64,000 bases of DNA from Eublepharis macularius (taxonomy: Eukaryota; Chordata; Lepidosauria; Squamata; Eublepharidae). Positions within the stretch are counted from its first letter, which is position 1; every line of letters begins with the position of its first letter. Of this stretch, positions 10,881-19,547 are shown one piece after another. A program made the position numbers and the translations under genes. The stretch covers positions 25,913,232-25,977,231 of the forward strand of contig NC_072794.1 in NCBI RefSeq assembly GCF_028583425.1. The letters are read 5' to 3'. The notes under the pieces were generated by a model. The model had not been told where the DNA came from. It saw only the letters and a program-made list of their open reading frames with translations, and did not search any database.

Positions 10881-11048
10881 GCAAGATTTGGGTCTAGTAG
10901 CACCTTAAAGACCCAACTAGAATTCCAGGGTGTGAACTTTTGAGAGTCAGAGCTCTCCTTGAAAGCTCATACCCTGGGAATCTAGTTTGGCTACTGGACT
11001 CTAGTCTTGCTGTTATACCACAGACCAACACGGTTACCCACCTGAAAC
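10881..11048. repeat. Penelope-like terminal piece, head-to-head inverted pair
   Basis: The minus arm 10881-10957 (ggtctagtagcaccttaaag, agggtgtgaacttttgag) faces a plus arm 10958-11048 (tgaaagctcataccctggga, ggctactggactctag, ccaacacggttacccacctg). Similar pieces at 32009-32180 and 58545-58856 are also paired. The Penelope-like label is from motif memory. Confidence 0.5.
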
Positions 11049-11054
11049 TGTTAA

Positions 11055-11131
11055 ATGGTGAGTTACTCCAGTCTAAGTCAATTGAAATCAGTGGGCTTAG
11101 ACTGAAGCTAACTCTCCATAGGAATGCACTG
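11055..11131. repeat. Palindromic MITE, diverged copy
   Basis: It contains gagttactccagtctaagtc and its inverted counterpart gggcttagactgaagctaac, ending ggaatgcactg. Same family as 36031-36119. Confidence 0.65.
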
Positions 11132-13653
11132 TAAACCTCTGAAATGTGAACTTTGACACTGAAGACAGTGGAGGGGAAGGGTAAAACAAAAAGGTGGTGT
11201 GTTGGGAACATAGGGTTTTGTTCCAGTAGAGGACCAGGCATGTGGCTTTGAAAAAGCACAGCTGTCACATTCTTTAGTAATTTTTCTCACATCCTAAACA
11301 GCAGTTAGCCCTCTTTAGCATGTCATCTGTCTACATTAGCAAATCCAATTGATTTATTTGTAGTGTTTAGATACCAATTTTCTACATGTTCTCTTAAAGC
11401 AGTTCACTTAAAAAGTTTAAAATAAAAAAATACAAATCAGAATGAAATGCCTGTAGCTAACAATATTTTGTTTAAAATGTTTGTTTAATTTTAAATAAAA
11501 TTTAATATTATAATTTTGTATTTGTTTTACTGCTCTGTTTTTGTGTTTTGCTTGGAATGATGGCTTGTAAAATAAATAACTGTAAAATAAATAGGCAACT
11601 ACAGAAACAGCAGTTGTAACATTGCTTCTGAAAGTTGATGGAACATGAAAGGCCCTTGTCTAGTAGACTGAATATGATGCCATTTGTATTTCAAGAAGGG
11701 CAAATATGATTTCAGAATTCTGAAAGTCTTGAATAAATTACTCCCACGAGGAGGGGTCCCTGTACAAAAAAGAGTTCTGGTCAGATGTGCCCTCCCCCTG
11801 TTTCAGCAGCTCTTAGCATCTGGAGTTCTGGCAGTAGAGTATGTAGAAGGGAACTAGCGTTTCATTTTAACTAAGTTGGTGGTACTCGTAGGGAACCACA
11901 TTCACACTTACTGTCAACCAAAAAAACCTCATTTCTGTCTCTGGCATGAGGCTGCCCTTTCGGGAGGCTTGCAGTTTACCTGTTCCACTGGCTGTGATTG
12001 TTTCAAGGTTAGAACTACCTGCCAGCTATAAGCTGCATGGGTAATAGTCTCTCCCACTTTACTGAAACATGGTGCCGTACTGGGGAACAGTGCTCAGAAG
12101 AGCTGTAGGTGGCACATCAAAGCTACTGAGTGAGAAGCACTGGTCTTAAGTCAATAGCATGTTGCTTCCCTCTTTAGACCAGAACAAATCAGATAAAGGC
12201 TTAGACCTTATAAAATCAAAATGGCAGTTGCCTCTTGCCCTGTCTTTGAAGAGGAAATAATACCCTATTTTACCATCATGTATCCTAGGATACTTATAAG
12301 TGCATAATTTTGCTCAATCCGACATTGTGTTTGTTTAATCCGACATCATAAGTTCTGCTTGCTAAAAGGTATATATACATAAGAGGAAGGACATTTGGTA
12401 CACTCAGTTGAAGAGGAGTGGACCAATTCATCCGTTCAAATACAGCATTTGATTTCTCATCGTTTACTTGGAAGCTAAATGTGAATGAACTTCACTGGAT
12501 GTGTTTTGACTGAGATGTTAAATCTGGGATTCACTTTATTAGCACCCACATGCATAAGTCATGTGACAAATATGCATGTGGGTTGCTTGAAGGAACAGTC
12601 TGCACAATTTTCAAGATCCTCTCCAGTGGTTTAAAATATATGGAGAGAAAGTTGGACTTGATTATTCTGGATGGATTCTTACATCTTCACTTTCACGTGA
12701 GTGTATGTAGCTTCACGTGGCCCTTATAAAAGGATAGGGACAGTCACTGTTGCAACAAAAGCTTTCATGTCAATACTGCTAATTTTGCATGGTGCTGATA
12801 TGGAGGCTCTGCTTATGAAATGGGTAAATCATGTGATGTATGACACTTTCACTTTATAGCCCCAGTGTATGGTCTCCTTTACTTTCCCATCTGTTTCGCA
12901 GGCCATAACTTGACTGGTGAGAGGAAGGTGCTGCATATTCTTGGAAACTTCAGCTGGTGCTTCAGGCTTTGTCTGCCCAGCTCTTGCATGGTTCTTCTGG
13001 TCAGGGACAATAAGATGATTCCTCACTGATACATAACAAAGGAGGTGAAAAAGAAGGATAATTAGCTCTACTGCTTGCATTCTAATTTTAGTCAGAGGCA
13101 CAGTTCATTTCCAATATGGGGAAGTGCACACTACTAAAGAACTTTCTAAGAAGAGATAGTGCACAGTCTTTAAAAAGTATTTTTTAAAAGCTTTAAGTTT
13201 CGAAAAGCAGGCTGCTGTTGGTTGACTAATCGTAAACCAAAAACATAGCCAATAGGCATCTGCTCCATTTATACAACTGTAGTTCATGTAGCAATTGTTG
13301 GAGAGAATGTCTGGGGGAAGTACGTTTTACAAGATACAGAAGTTTGTCATTTGAGTTCAAGGAAAAATTTAAGTTCCCACTGCAGCAATGAAGCCTTGAA
13401 TGAAAAGCAAATGGACTATGCTTTGTTAGCAGAATAACTCTAAAGCCCAGTGGCAAAAAGTGATACATCCTGCTTCACATGTTTTCCTTTCTTCATTAAA
13501 CTCTACAGTAAAGAAGGGGAAAACTCAAGAGTAAATGTCCAAAGCCAGTTATACTGAACGTAATGATGAGTGGCGCTGGAGCATAGCAGTGAAATGCTGC
13601 TATTTTTCAGTCCTGAACACAGTCAGTTTGGATGGTGGTGTTACAGAGACTGT
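11132..13653. other. Intron 1, mostly unrecognised sequence
   Basis: No exon was recognised. A 90-codon open frame on the minus strand (13101-12829) starts MPLTKIRMQAVELIILLF and has a hydrophobic segment near its start; it is not recognised and could be a retrocopy or chance. 11400-11600 is A/T-rich. Confidence 0.5.
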
Positions 13654-13675
13654 CAGTGCAATCCTAAGCAGAGTT
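13654..13675 (+). repeat. Palindromic MITE, left end, split by DIRS B
   Basis: cagtgcaatcctaagcagag plus TT is the first 22 bases of the MITE. The remainder continues at 19771. DIRS B sits between them. Confidence 0.85.
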
Positions 13676-13683
13676 CATCTTCG

Positions 13684-13870
13684 TTCTTCTGTGCCTCCAC
13701 ACATGGGACTGCGCAGGCGCAGGCCAGCCGCCGGAGAATTTTCTAGAGCTTCCATGGCTCCGAAGGGGCCGTTTGTCGCGCGCCTCAGCGACCGTTTTCC
13801 CGCCCAAACGGTCACGTGATCCTCCAGCGACCAACGGCCCCTTCCCTCAGTTCTCTTCTTGCCGCCGCTT
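13684..13870. repeat. DIRS B left inverted terminal repeat
   Basis: About 187 bp, near-perfect reverse complement of 19548-19733 (for example gggactgcgcaggcgcagg, and aaacggtcacgtgatcctcc). The only clear block difference is cctcca on the left against tgacac-type sequence on the right. It is very CpG-rich and probably contains the promoter. Confidence 0.93.
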
Positions 13871-14053
13871 GGAGAGAACGTGAGCTTCGTTGCTCTGTGC
13901 TTTTGTGCTTCGTGCTTTATTCTGACTGATTGCTTGGCTTTTGACTTCGGACTTCGTGACCTCGACTATTCTTCGGATCTCGTTTGGACTTTGTTGTGGA
14001 CTCGGTAATTTGACTCGGACTGTTTTTGACCTTCCTTTCGCGTGCCCCTGAAG

Positions 14054-16213
14054 ATGGCCTCAAAGGCTCTCTTCAAGCATTGCCTCCAATGCCACACTAA
14101 AATGGCCAAGACCGATGGCCATGAACTGTGCCTGTTCTGTTTGGGGGAGACCCATAATGTAACGGCCTGTAAGATTTGCCAGGGCTTCACCAGCAAGGCC
14201 CGACAGGAGCGCAAGGCCCGTCTTAACTCCTCCCTGTGGCAGAAGGTCATGTCCGGAGGCGCCCCGTTGCCCTCCTCCAAGGCCGGCCCTAGCCCCTCTG
14301 CCGAACGGCATTCCAGAGCTGGCTCAGTGGCCTCCGCGAAGTCGGGGTCGAAACCGCGTCCCCCGAGTGCCTCGGCGTCGAGAGCGGCCTCTCCAGCGCA
14401 GGGACCGGTGCGGCCGCCCCGTAGCGCATCTTCCACCAGGTCGGATCCGAGACCGACATCGGAACCGAGGATCCGTCTACCGAGTCCCCGATCGGAACCG
14501 ACGACCGGGTCGATTCCGGTAAAACCTAAGAGGTCGAGGCCGAGGTCCCCTTCGAAGGCGAGGAGCGCGTCGGTTCCGAGGTCTTCTTCGGAACCGGCGA
14601 AGAAGAAGAAGAAGACCAAACATCATCGGTCGCCGCATCCCGCTCCCCAGGAGGAGGTCATCGTGCTTCCTCACACGCCTTCCCCTCATCTGGATTCCCC
14701 CGAACCAGAGGAACTCGCCGTGCCAGTGCCGGATCCGATGGCCTTCGAGACGGTGCCCGCGGAATTCTCGTCGGGGCCGGAGCCGAGCCCGCGCCGTCGG
14801 ATCCGACCATCGCCTGCTCTTCGGTCGCCGAGGCTGGAACCGAGCCCGTCTCCTCGTCGGAGCCGTCCTTCCCCTGCCCGTCCATCTTCACCAGCTGCCG
14901 GTCGTGAGCGACGTCGGTCTGGGGACAGTGTCCGATCGGCCCGGTCCACTGCGTCCCGACATCGACAGGCCTCCTACCTCCCCTCGCCATACCATTGCCA
15001 GTGGGAAGGGGCACCTGCGGGTTTCTCCGTGTCGGAACCGAGGCCTTCGACATCGAGGTCGACGTGGGCTCCCCCTCCGCACCAGGTTCCGGAATCCCAG
15101 CTCGGTTCCGATGAGGAGGATGTGGAGAGCTTTGGCGGCTACCAGTCGGAGTCCTGGTCCGAACCATCGCCAGCTGAGGAGCTGGTACCATCTGCGGACT
15201 CGCCATTCGAGGACCTCCGCATCTACGCCGACCAGATGGCAAGGATGGCCAAGGCTCTCGAGATGGACATCTCCTCGGCAGTTCCCCAGACCAAGGACAA
15301 GCTCCTCAAACGCATTTACGGAGACAACCCGGCGTACGTTGGCTTCCCCATGCTCGAGGGTCTTGAGGAAATCGTGGAGAAGGTATGGCAGGTGCCCTGC
15401 GATCAACCTCCAACATCCAAGAGGATTGAGCAGCTCTACAAGATCAAGCAGGGTACCTGGCCGGCGCTGGTGAAACACCCTCCACCTTCCTCCTTGGTCA
15501 CAGAGGAGTTCAACCCCAGGCGATCGGGTCACTCCTCGGTACCTGCCGATAAGGAGGGCAAGAAACTGGATGCCATGGGCAGGCGCCAGTACATTGTTTC
15601 TTCCCTGGGTCTGAGGATTGCCAACTATCAGACCATCATGGCAGGGTACCAGCTGTACCTCTGGGAGAAGTTGGCATCCTATACACGAGACCTCCCTCCT
15701 GAGCAGAAGGCTGTGGTGTCCCTGCTGCAGACAGAGGCTGTGAGGCTGTCTAAGCAGCAGATGAACGCTGGGAGCCACGCTGCTGACACTGCTGCTAGAG
15801 GGATGGCTTCGGCGGTGGTCCTCAGGCGCCACTCCTGGTTGCGGTCTACGGCCCTGTCCCAAGAGGTGCGTTCCAGAGTGGAGAGCATGCCATTTGAGGG
15901 GGACTCGCTCTTTTCCAAAGCGACCGACGAGACCCTGAAGAAAAAGAAGGAGGACCGGCAGACGGCGCGGTCTTTGGGTCTGGCTCCAGCGGACAAGCCC
16001 TCCTCCAGGTCACGGTACGCTCCCCGATCTGGCCCTTACCATTACCAGGGCAGATACCATCAACAGCGGCCGGGCTACCAGCAGTATCCTGCCTACCAAC
16101 AGCGGCCCTACCCTCCCGCACAACAGCAGAGGAGGCGTCGGCCCTTCAAGCCTCGTCCGGCACAACAACCGGCCCAGCAGAAGGATCAGCAGGGCACCGG
16201 GAGGCAGTACTGA
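14054..16213 (+). CDS. DIRS B Gag-like protein (ORF1)
   Basis: 719 residues from the ATG at 14054 (MASKALFKHCLQCHTKM). Residues 26-39 form a CX2CX4HX4C zinc knuckle (CLFCLGETHNVTAC), with further cysteines at 10, 13 and 42. About residues 65-370 are Ser/Pro/Arg/Glu-rich and probably disordered, with a K-rich patch (KKKKKTKHH). A conserved block follows (ALEMDISSAVPQTKDKLLK, FPMLEGLEEIVEKVW, SRVESMPFEGDSLF), also present in elements C and D. The C-terminus is rich in Gln, Tyr, Arg and Pro and basic, a likely nucleic-acid-binding tail. Gag of this group is thought to package element RNA. The frame is intact and ends at UGA 16211-16213, with pol continuing in the same frame. Long antisense frames here are composition shadows. 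Confidence 0.9.
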   Translation: MASKALFKHCLQCHTKMAKTDGHELCLFCLGETHNVTACKICQGFTSKARQERKARLNSSLWQKVMSGGAPLPSSKAGPSPSAERHSRAGSVASAKSGSKPRPPSASASRAASPAQGPVRPPRSASSTRSDPRPTSEPRIRLPSPRSEPTTGSIPVKPKRSRPRSPSKARSASVPRSSSEPAKKKKKTKHHRSPHPAPQEEVIVLPHTPSPHLDSPEPEELAVPVPDPMAFETVPAEFSSGPEPSPRRRIRPSPALRSPRLEPSPSPRRSRPSPARPSSPAAGRERRRSGDSVRSARSTASRHRQASYLPSPYHCQWEGAPAGFSVSEPRPSTSRSTWAPPPHQVPESQLGSDEEDVESFGGYQSESWSEPSPAEELVPSADSPFEDLRIYADQMARMAKALEMDISSAVPQTKDKLLKRIYGDNPAYVGFPMLEGLEEIVEKVWQVPCDQPPTSKRIEQLYKIKQGTWPALVKHPPPSSLVTEEFNPRRSGHSSVPADKEGKKLDAMGRRQYIVSSLGLRIANYQTIMAGYQLYLWEKLASYTRDLPPEQKAVVSLLQTEAVRLSKQQMNAGSHAADTAARGMASAVVLRRHSWLRSTALSQEVRSRVESMPFEGDSLFSKATDETLKKKKEDRQTARSLGLAPADKPSSRSRYAPRSGPYHYQGRYHQQRPGYQQYPAYQQRPYPPAQQQRRRRPFKPRPAQQPAQQKDQQGTGRQY

Positions 16214-16334
16214 CGGGTCACGCCAGCCGTATCCCCGAACTTTTCGGACAGACTTAGTCCACTCCTCTCTGAGTGGGAGTCAATAACATCTGACTCATGG
16301 GTCTTAACTATTGTTGAACTGGGATACGGGCTGG
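16199..16334 (+). promoter_or_regulatory. Candidate stop-codon readthrough signal between gag and pol
   Basis: Gag stops at UGA (16211-16213) followed by CGG, the nucleotide context of type II readthrough signals. The spacer is 9 nt (16214-16222). Bases 16223-16235 then pair with 16321-16334: 13 Watson-Crick pairs with one bulged G (16330). A six-pair hairpin (16259-16264 with 16271-16276) lies in the loop. The gag frame stays open after the UGA into RT with no ATG before 16388, and the peptide there (DRLSPLLSEWESI, SDSWVLTIVELGY) is conserved in C and D. Readthrough is inferred, not shown. Confidence 0.6.
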
Positions 16335-17365
16335 AGTTCGTTGAGCTGCCTAGATGCAGTTCACCCCTGACAGCTGTCAATAACACTATGGCCGAGCTGG
16401 ATGCGGAGATCGTGTCGCTCTTGGCCAAGGGTGCTGTGGAAGAATTGCCCTATGAGGACTCTGTAAAGGGATTCTTCTCTAGGTTCTTCCTGGTCCCTAA
16501 GAAGGATGGGGGCTTACGTCCCATCTTAGATCTGAGGGACCTTAATGCCTTCCTCAAGGTGACCAAATTCAAAATGGTAACGTTGGCGGCTGTGATCGCC
16601 TTGCTGAAACAGGGGGATTGGTTTGCGGTTCTTGACTTAAAAGACGCATACTTTCACGTGGGCATACGGAAGGAGCACAGGAAGTACCTGAGCTTTGTTT
16701 ACCGGCAACGGGTTTTCCGGTATAAGGTGCTCCCCTTTGGCCTGTCCACTGCCCCACGAGTGTTCACTAAATGTGTGGCCCCTGTGGTTTCCTTCCTACG
16801 GGAAGAAGGCTGTACCATCTTTCCGTACCTCGATGACTGGCTCATCGTGGCTGAATCGGAGTCTAGGCTGGTGCAGGACATTGGCTTGGTACTTAGCACT
16901 TGCCAACGCCTGGGGCTCCTGGTGAACTTGGAGAAATCCAAACTGGTGCCCAACTGCAAAGTGTCCTACATTGGTGCACTGTTAGACTCTGTGGAGGGTA
17001 AGGCCCTGCTCCCCTTGGAGAGGGCTCGGTCCCTAAGGGGTCTAGTGTCCATGTTTAAAAGGAACCGGTTCCAGTCTGTGCGCACTATCCAGTGCTTACT
17101 AGGGCATATGGCAGCGGCCACCTCTGTGGTGCCTTTCGCTAGGCTGCGTATGCGCCCTCTACAGAACTGGTTTGTGCGGAGGTATGATGCTCTACTGCAC
17201 CCTCCGTCCCTCAAATTCTCTATCCCGAGGGTCATCCTCTCCTCCTTGGACTGGTGGCTGTCTGATGACAACTTGTTTAGAGGGACCCCTTTCGGGTATC
17301 AACACCATGACATCACGGTTACCACTGATGCCTCTCTGTTGGGATGGGGGGGCTTACTGTGGTGA
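16214..17365 (+). CDS. DIRS B reverse transcriptase (pol, first part)
   Basis: The frame is the same as gag and open from the codon after its UGA; the first ATG is at 16388. RT blocks counted from that ATG: FFLVPKKDGGLRPILDLRDL (about 30-50), LDLKDAYFHVGI (about 80), LPFGLSTAPRVFTK (about 117) and YLDD (147-150, bases 16826-16837) holding the catalytic aspartates. RNase H begins with TTDASLLGWGG just before the premature TGA at 17363-17365. The RT copies element RNA to DNA. The start probably lies upstream of 16388, because conserved pol peptide precedes the ATG. The truncation is caused by one inserted base; the RNase H continues in the next frame. Confidence 0.92.
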   Translation, partial: RVTPAVSPNFSDRLSPLLSEWESITSDSWVLTIVELGYGLEFVELPRCSSPLTAVNNTMAELDAEIVSLLAKGAVEELPYEDSVKGFFSRFFLVPKKDGGLRPILDLRDLNAFLKVTKFKMVTLAAVIALLKQGDWFAVLDLKDAYFHVGIRKEHRKYLSFVYRQRVFRYKVLPFGLSTAPRVFTKCVAPVVSFLREEGCTIFPYLDDWLIVAESESRLVQDIGLVLSTCQRLGLLVNLEKSKLVPNCKVSYIGALLDSVEGKALLPLERARSLRGLVSMFKRNRFQSVRTIQCLLGHMAAATSVVPFARLRMRPLQNWFVRRYDALLHPPSLKFSIPRVILSSLDWWLSDDNLFRGTPFGYQHHDITVTTDASLLGWGGLLW

Positions 17366-18107
17366 TGTGTCGGTGCAAGATGTCTGGTCTGACAGGGAAA
17401 AGACCCTCCATATCAATGTGCTTGAACTAAGGGCCATTCGTTTCGCACTTGTGTCTCTTACAGCACTGCTGAGAAATCGTCAGATCTTGGTGCAGACGGA
17501 CAACACGACTGCCATGTACTACGTGAATCAGCAGGGGGGCACAGTGTCCATGGCCCTGTGCCGGGAAGCCACACTCACTTGGCAGTGGGCTATCAAGAAC
17601 GGCGTGTCGCTCCGTGCTATACACGTGGCTGGGTCGGACAATGCCCGGGCAGATGCCCTCAGCAGGGTCCCTTTACTGGAACACGAGTGGGAACTGAACG
17701 TAGAGTGCGTTGGGCCGATCTTCCAGATGTGGGGTCATCCAGTGATAGATGTGTTCGCCACTGCGGCGACCACCAAGGCCCACACGTTCTGTTCCAGGGC
17801 AGGGAGCGACCCCCTCTCTATTGGGGATGCCTTCCAGTTTACGTGGACGCAGGGCTTGCACTACATGTTTCCTCCGTTCCCCTTGATTCCCAGGGTCCTG
17901 TGCAAGATAGAGGAGGACGGGACGGACTGCATTCTAGTGGCCCCCTTCTGGCCACGGCAGGTTTGGTTCCCGAAGCTCCTGCGGATGTCCCAACGGACGT
18001 ATGTGAGTCTGCCCCCTCGGCAAGACCTTCTCCTAAACAGGAGCCTGGTCCACCACGATCCAAGGAAGCTGCATCTAACGGCTTGGCGGATCGTTCCTCC
18101 CCGATAG
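17357..18107 (+). CDS. DIRS B RNase H and methyltransferase-like region (pol, second part)
   Basis: This continues RT in the +1 frame after the lesion. RNase H residues: the first Asp lies in the preceding segment (TTDASL), then LELRAIRFAL (Glu), VQTDNTTAMYYVNQQGG (Asp), and HVAGSDNARADALSR (His/Asp). After it comes HPVIDVFATAATTKAHTF, TWTQGLHYMFPPFPLIPRVL and ILVAPFWPRQVWFPKLL. This conserved block follows RNase H in DIRS-group elements and is reported in that literature as a Dam-like N6-adenine methyltransferase domain; the catalytic motif is not certain here. The frame ends at 18107 and overlaps the recombinase ORF, which lies in the -1 frame. Confidence 0.85.
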
Positions 18108-19123
18108 GCTTTACTGACGAGGTACAGAGGGTCCTCCTGAATGCTCGTCGGCCATCCACTAGGCGCGCTTATGCGGCCAAGTGGCGCAGGTTTGAGCTCT
18201 GGGCACTTGCCAGAGGAGTGGTGCCTGACAACAGTCCCTTGGGGGTGGTGTTCGAGTATTTGTGCCACTTGCGTGGCCTGGGCTTGAAGGCTTCCTCCCT
18301 CAAGGTCCACCTGGCAGCGATATCAGCTGCTCACACCCGAGTTGAGGGTGCTACGGTGTTTTCTCACCCACAATCCCGCCAGTTCCTTAAGGGCATGTAC
18401 AATCTTTACCCACCTGTGTCAGCGCCAGTGCCTCAGTGGTCGCTGTCCTTGGTGCTCTCACGTCTCATGTTGCCTCCATTTGAACCGATGGCTACATGCC
18501 CCTTGGATATGCTATCCTACAAGGTAGCATTCTTGGTGGCCGTCACATCGGCCAGAAGGGTCAGTGAGCTGTCTGCACTGCGGTCTGACCCTCCCTTTCT
18601 TGTGTTTCATCCCAACAAGGTGGTCCTGCGTCCCTGCCTTGGGTTCCTGCCCAAGGTGGTGTCCGCCTTCCACCTCTCGCAGGATATCTCACTGCCTGCT
18701 TTCTTTCCTCAACCCTCCTCTAAGGGGGAAAAGGCCCTCCATACCCTAGACTTGAAGAGGGCCCTAGCCTATTACCTGGATAGGACGAAGGGATTCCGCT
18801 CCAGTCCTCACCTGTTTGTATGTTTTGGGGCCAAGGACAAGGGTAACAGGGCTTCCTCACAGACCCTGTCTAGGTGGATTGTGACGGCCATTAGCAAGGC
18901 CTATTCCCTAGCAGGGGTGGCTTGCCCGCTTCATGTCAGAGCCCACTCCACGCGGTCCCAAGCATCCTCTTCGGCACTCCTCAGGGGGGTGCCCCTGGTT
19001 AACATTTGTAAAGCAGCCACATGGTCCTCTGCAGACACCTTTGTCAGGCATTACGCCGTTGATGTCAATGCGGAGCAGGATGTATCTGTGGCCAAGGCTG
19101 TCTTACACTCCCTCTTTTCCTGA
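17558..19123 (+). CDS. DIRS B tyrosine recombinase
   Basis: The frame is open from at least 17558, but recognisable recombinase sequence starts near 18110 (FTDEVQRVLLNARRPSTRRA), so the first half of the frame is probably only overlap with the RNase H/methyltransferase reading. The N-terminal SAM-like core-binding region is RRAYAAKWRRFELWA to LKVHLAAISAAH. Catalytic residues: Arg in TSARRVSELSAL (18554-18559), His-x-x-Arg in AHSTRSQ (18944-18955), and Tyr in FVRHYAVD (19052-19054). All core residues are present and the frame is intact to the stop at 19123. The enzyme would recombine the circular DNA copy with a short GTT-like target. The true start is unknown; -1 frameshifting or internal initiation are both possible. 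Confidence 0.93.
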   Translation: MPGSHTHLAVGYQERRVAPCYTRGWVGQCPGRCPQQGPFTGTRVGTERRVRWADLPDVGSSSDRCVRHCGDHQGPHVLFQGRERPPLYWGCLPVYVDAGLALHVSSVPLDSQGPVQDRGGRDGLHSSGPLLATAGLVPEAPADVPTDVCESAPSARPSPKQEPGPPRSKEAASNGLADRSSPIGFTDEVQRVLLNARRPSTRRAYAAKWRRFELWALARGVVPDNSPLGVVFEYLCHLRGLGLKASSLKVHLAAISAAHTRVEGATVFSHPQSRQFLKGMYNLYPPVSAPVPQWSLSLVLSRLMLPPFEPMATCPLDMLSYKVAFLVAVTSARRVSELSALRSDPPFLVFHPNKVVLRPCLGFLPKVVSAFHLSQDISLPAFFPQPSSKGEKALHTLDLKRALAYYLDRTKGFRSSPHLFVCFGAKDKGNRASSQTLSRWIVTAISKAYSLAGVACPLHVRAHSTRSQASSSALLRGVPLVNICKAATWSSADTFVRHYAVDVNAEQDVSVAKAVLHSLFS

Positions 19124-19298
19124 GGGAGTTTTGGTATGACTTTCTTGACGTACCTGTTGGGTACCCTTGAGTGAAAGTGTGTATATATGTACCTGGGGGT
19201 GTGTATATATGTAAATATTGAGTATTTATGTGTCCTTACACAGTATTTTTACATAGATGTATATATGCATATCTATTTATTGTTGATCTTGTTTGCTT

Positions 19299-19304
19299 AA
19301 TAAA
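19299..19304 (+). terminator. Polyadenylation signal AATAAA of DIRS B
   Basis: The hexamer lies about 175 bases after the recombinase stop, with GT-rich sequence (attgtgttgg) following. It lies upstream of the ICR and right terminal repeat, so RNA ended here would lack both. Confidence 0.5.
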
Positions 19305-19356
19305 ATTGTGTTGGACTTCACCCCTGCCTTCCTTATTGTGTGAAGCTTGGTACACT

Positions 19357-19446
19357 CCCATGTGTGGAGGCACAGAAGAACGAAGATGAAAACAGGGTTA
19401 ACATACCTGTAACTTATGTTCATCGAGTTCTTCTGTGCTGACACAC
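19357..19446. repeat. DIRS B internal complementary region
   Basis: 19357-19390 is the reverse complement of the left end (13676-13706). 19388-19446 is the reverse complement of the right end (19714-19772). The halves join at gatgaaaacagggtt, so the inverse strand shows the circle junction ccctgttttcatcttc. Confidence 0.93.
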
Positions 19447-19547
19447 AACCCTCCCTCCTACCCCGCTGTGAACTCCAATGCACAATACTGTGATGGCTGT
19501 AACGGATATTGGTGTTTTTAAGGTGTTACGGCTGAAGTGTGTTGGTC

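Noticed and set aside
14888..15862. 324-codon minus-strand frame opposite DIRS B gag.
   Set aside because: It mirrors the strong codon bias of gag on the other strand; stop codons are rare there for compositional reasons and no domain is visible.
17340..17366. Programmed -1 frameshift at G-GGG-GGC in DIRS B.
   Set aside because: The heptamer fits a -1 slippery pattern, but RNase H continues in the +1 frame, and element C reads through the site in a single frame, so an inserted base explains it better.
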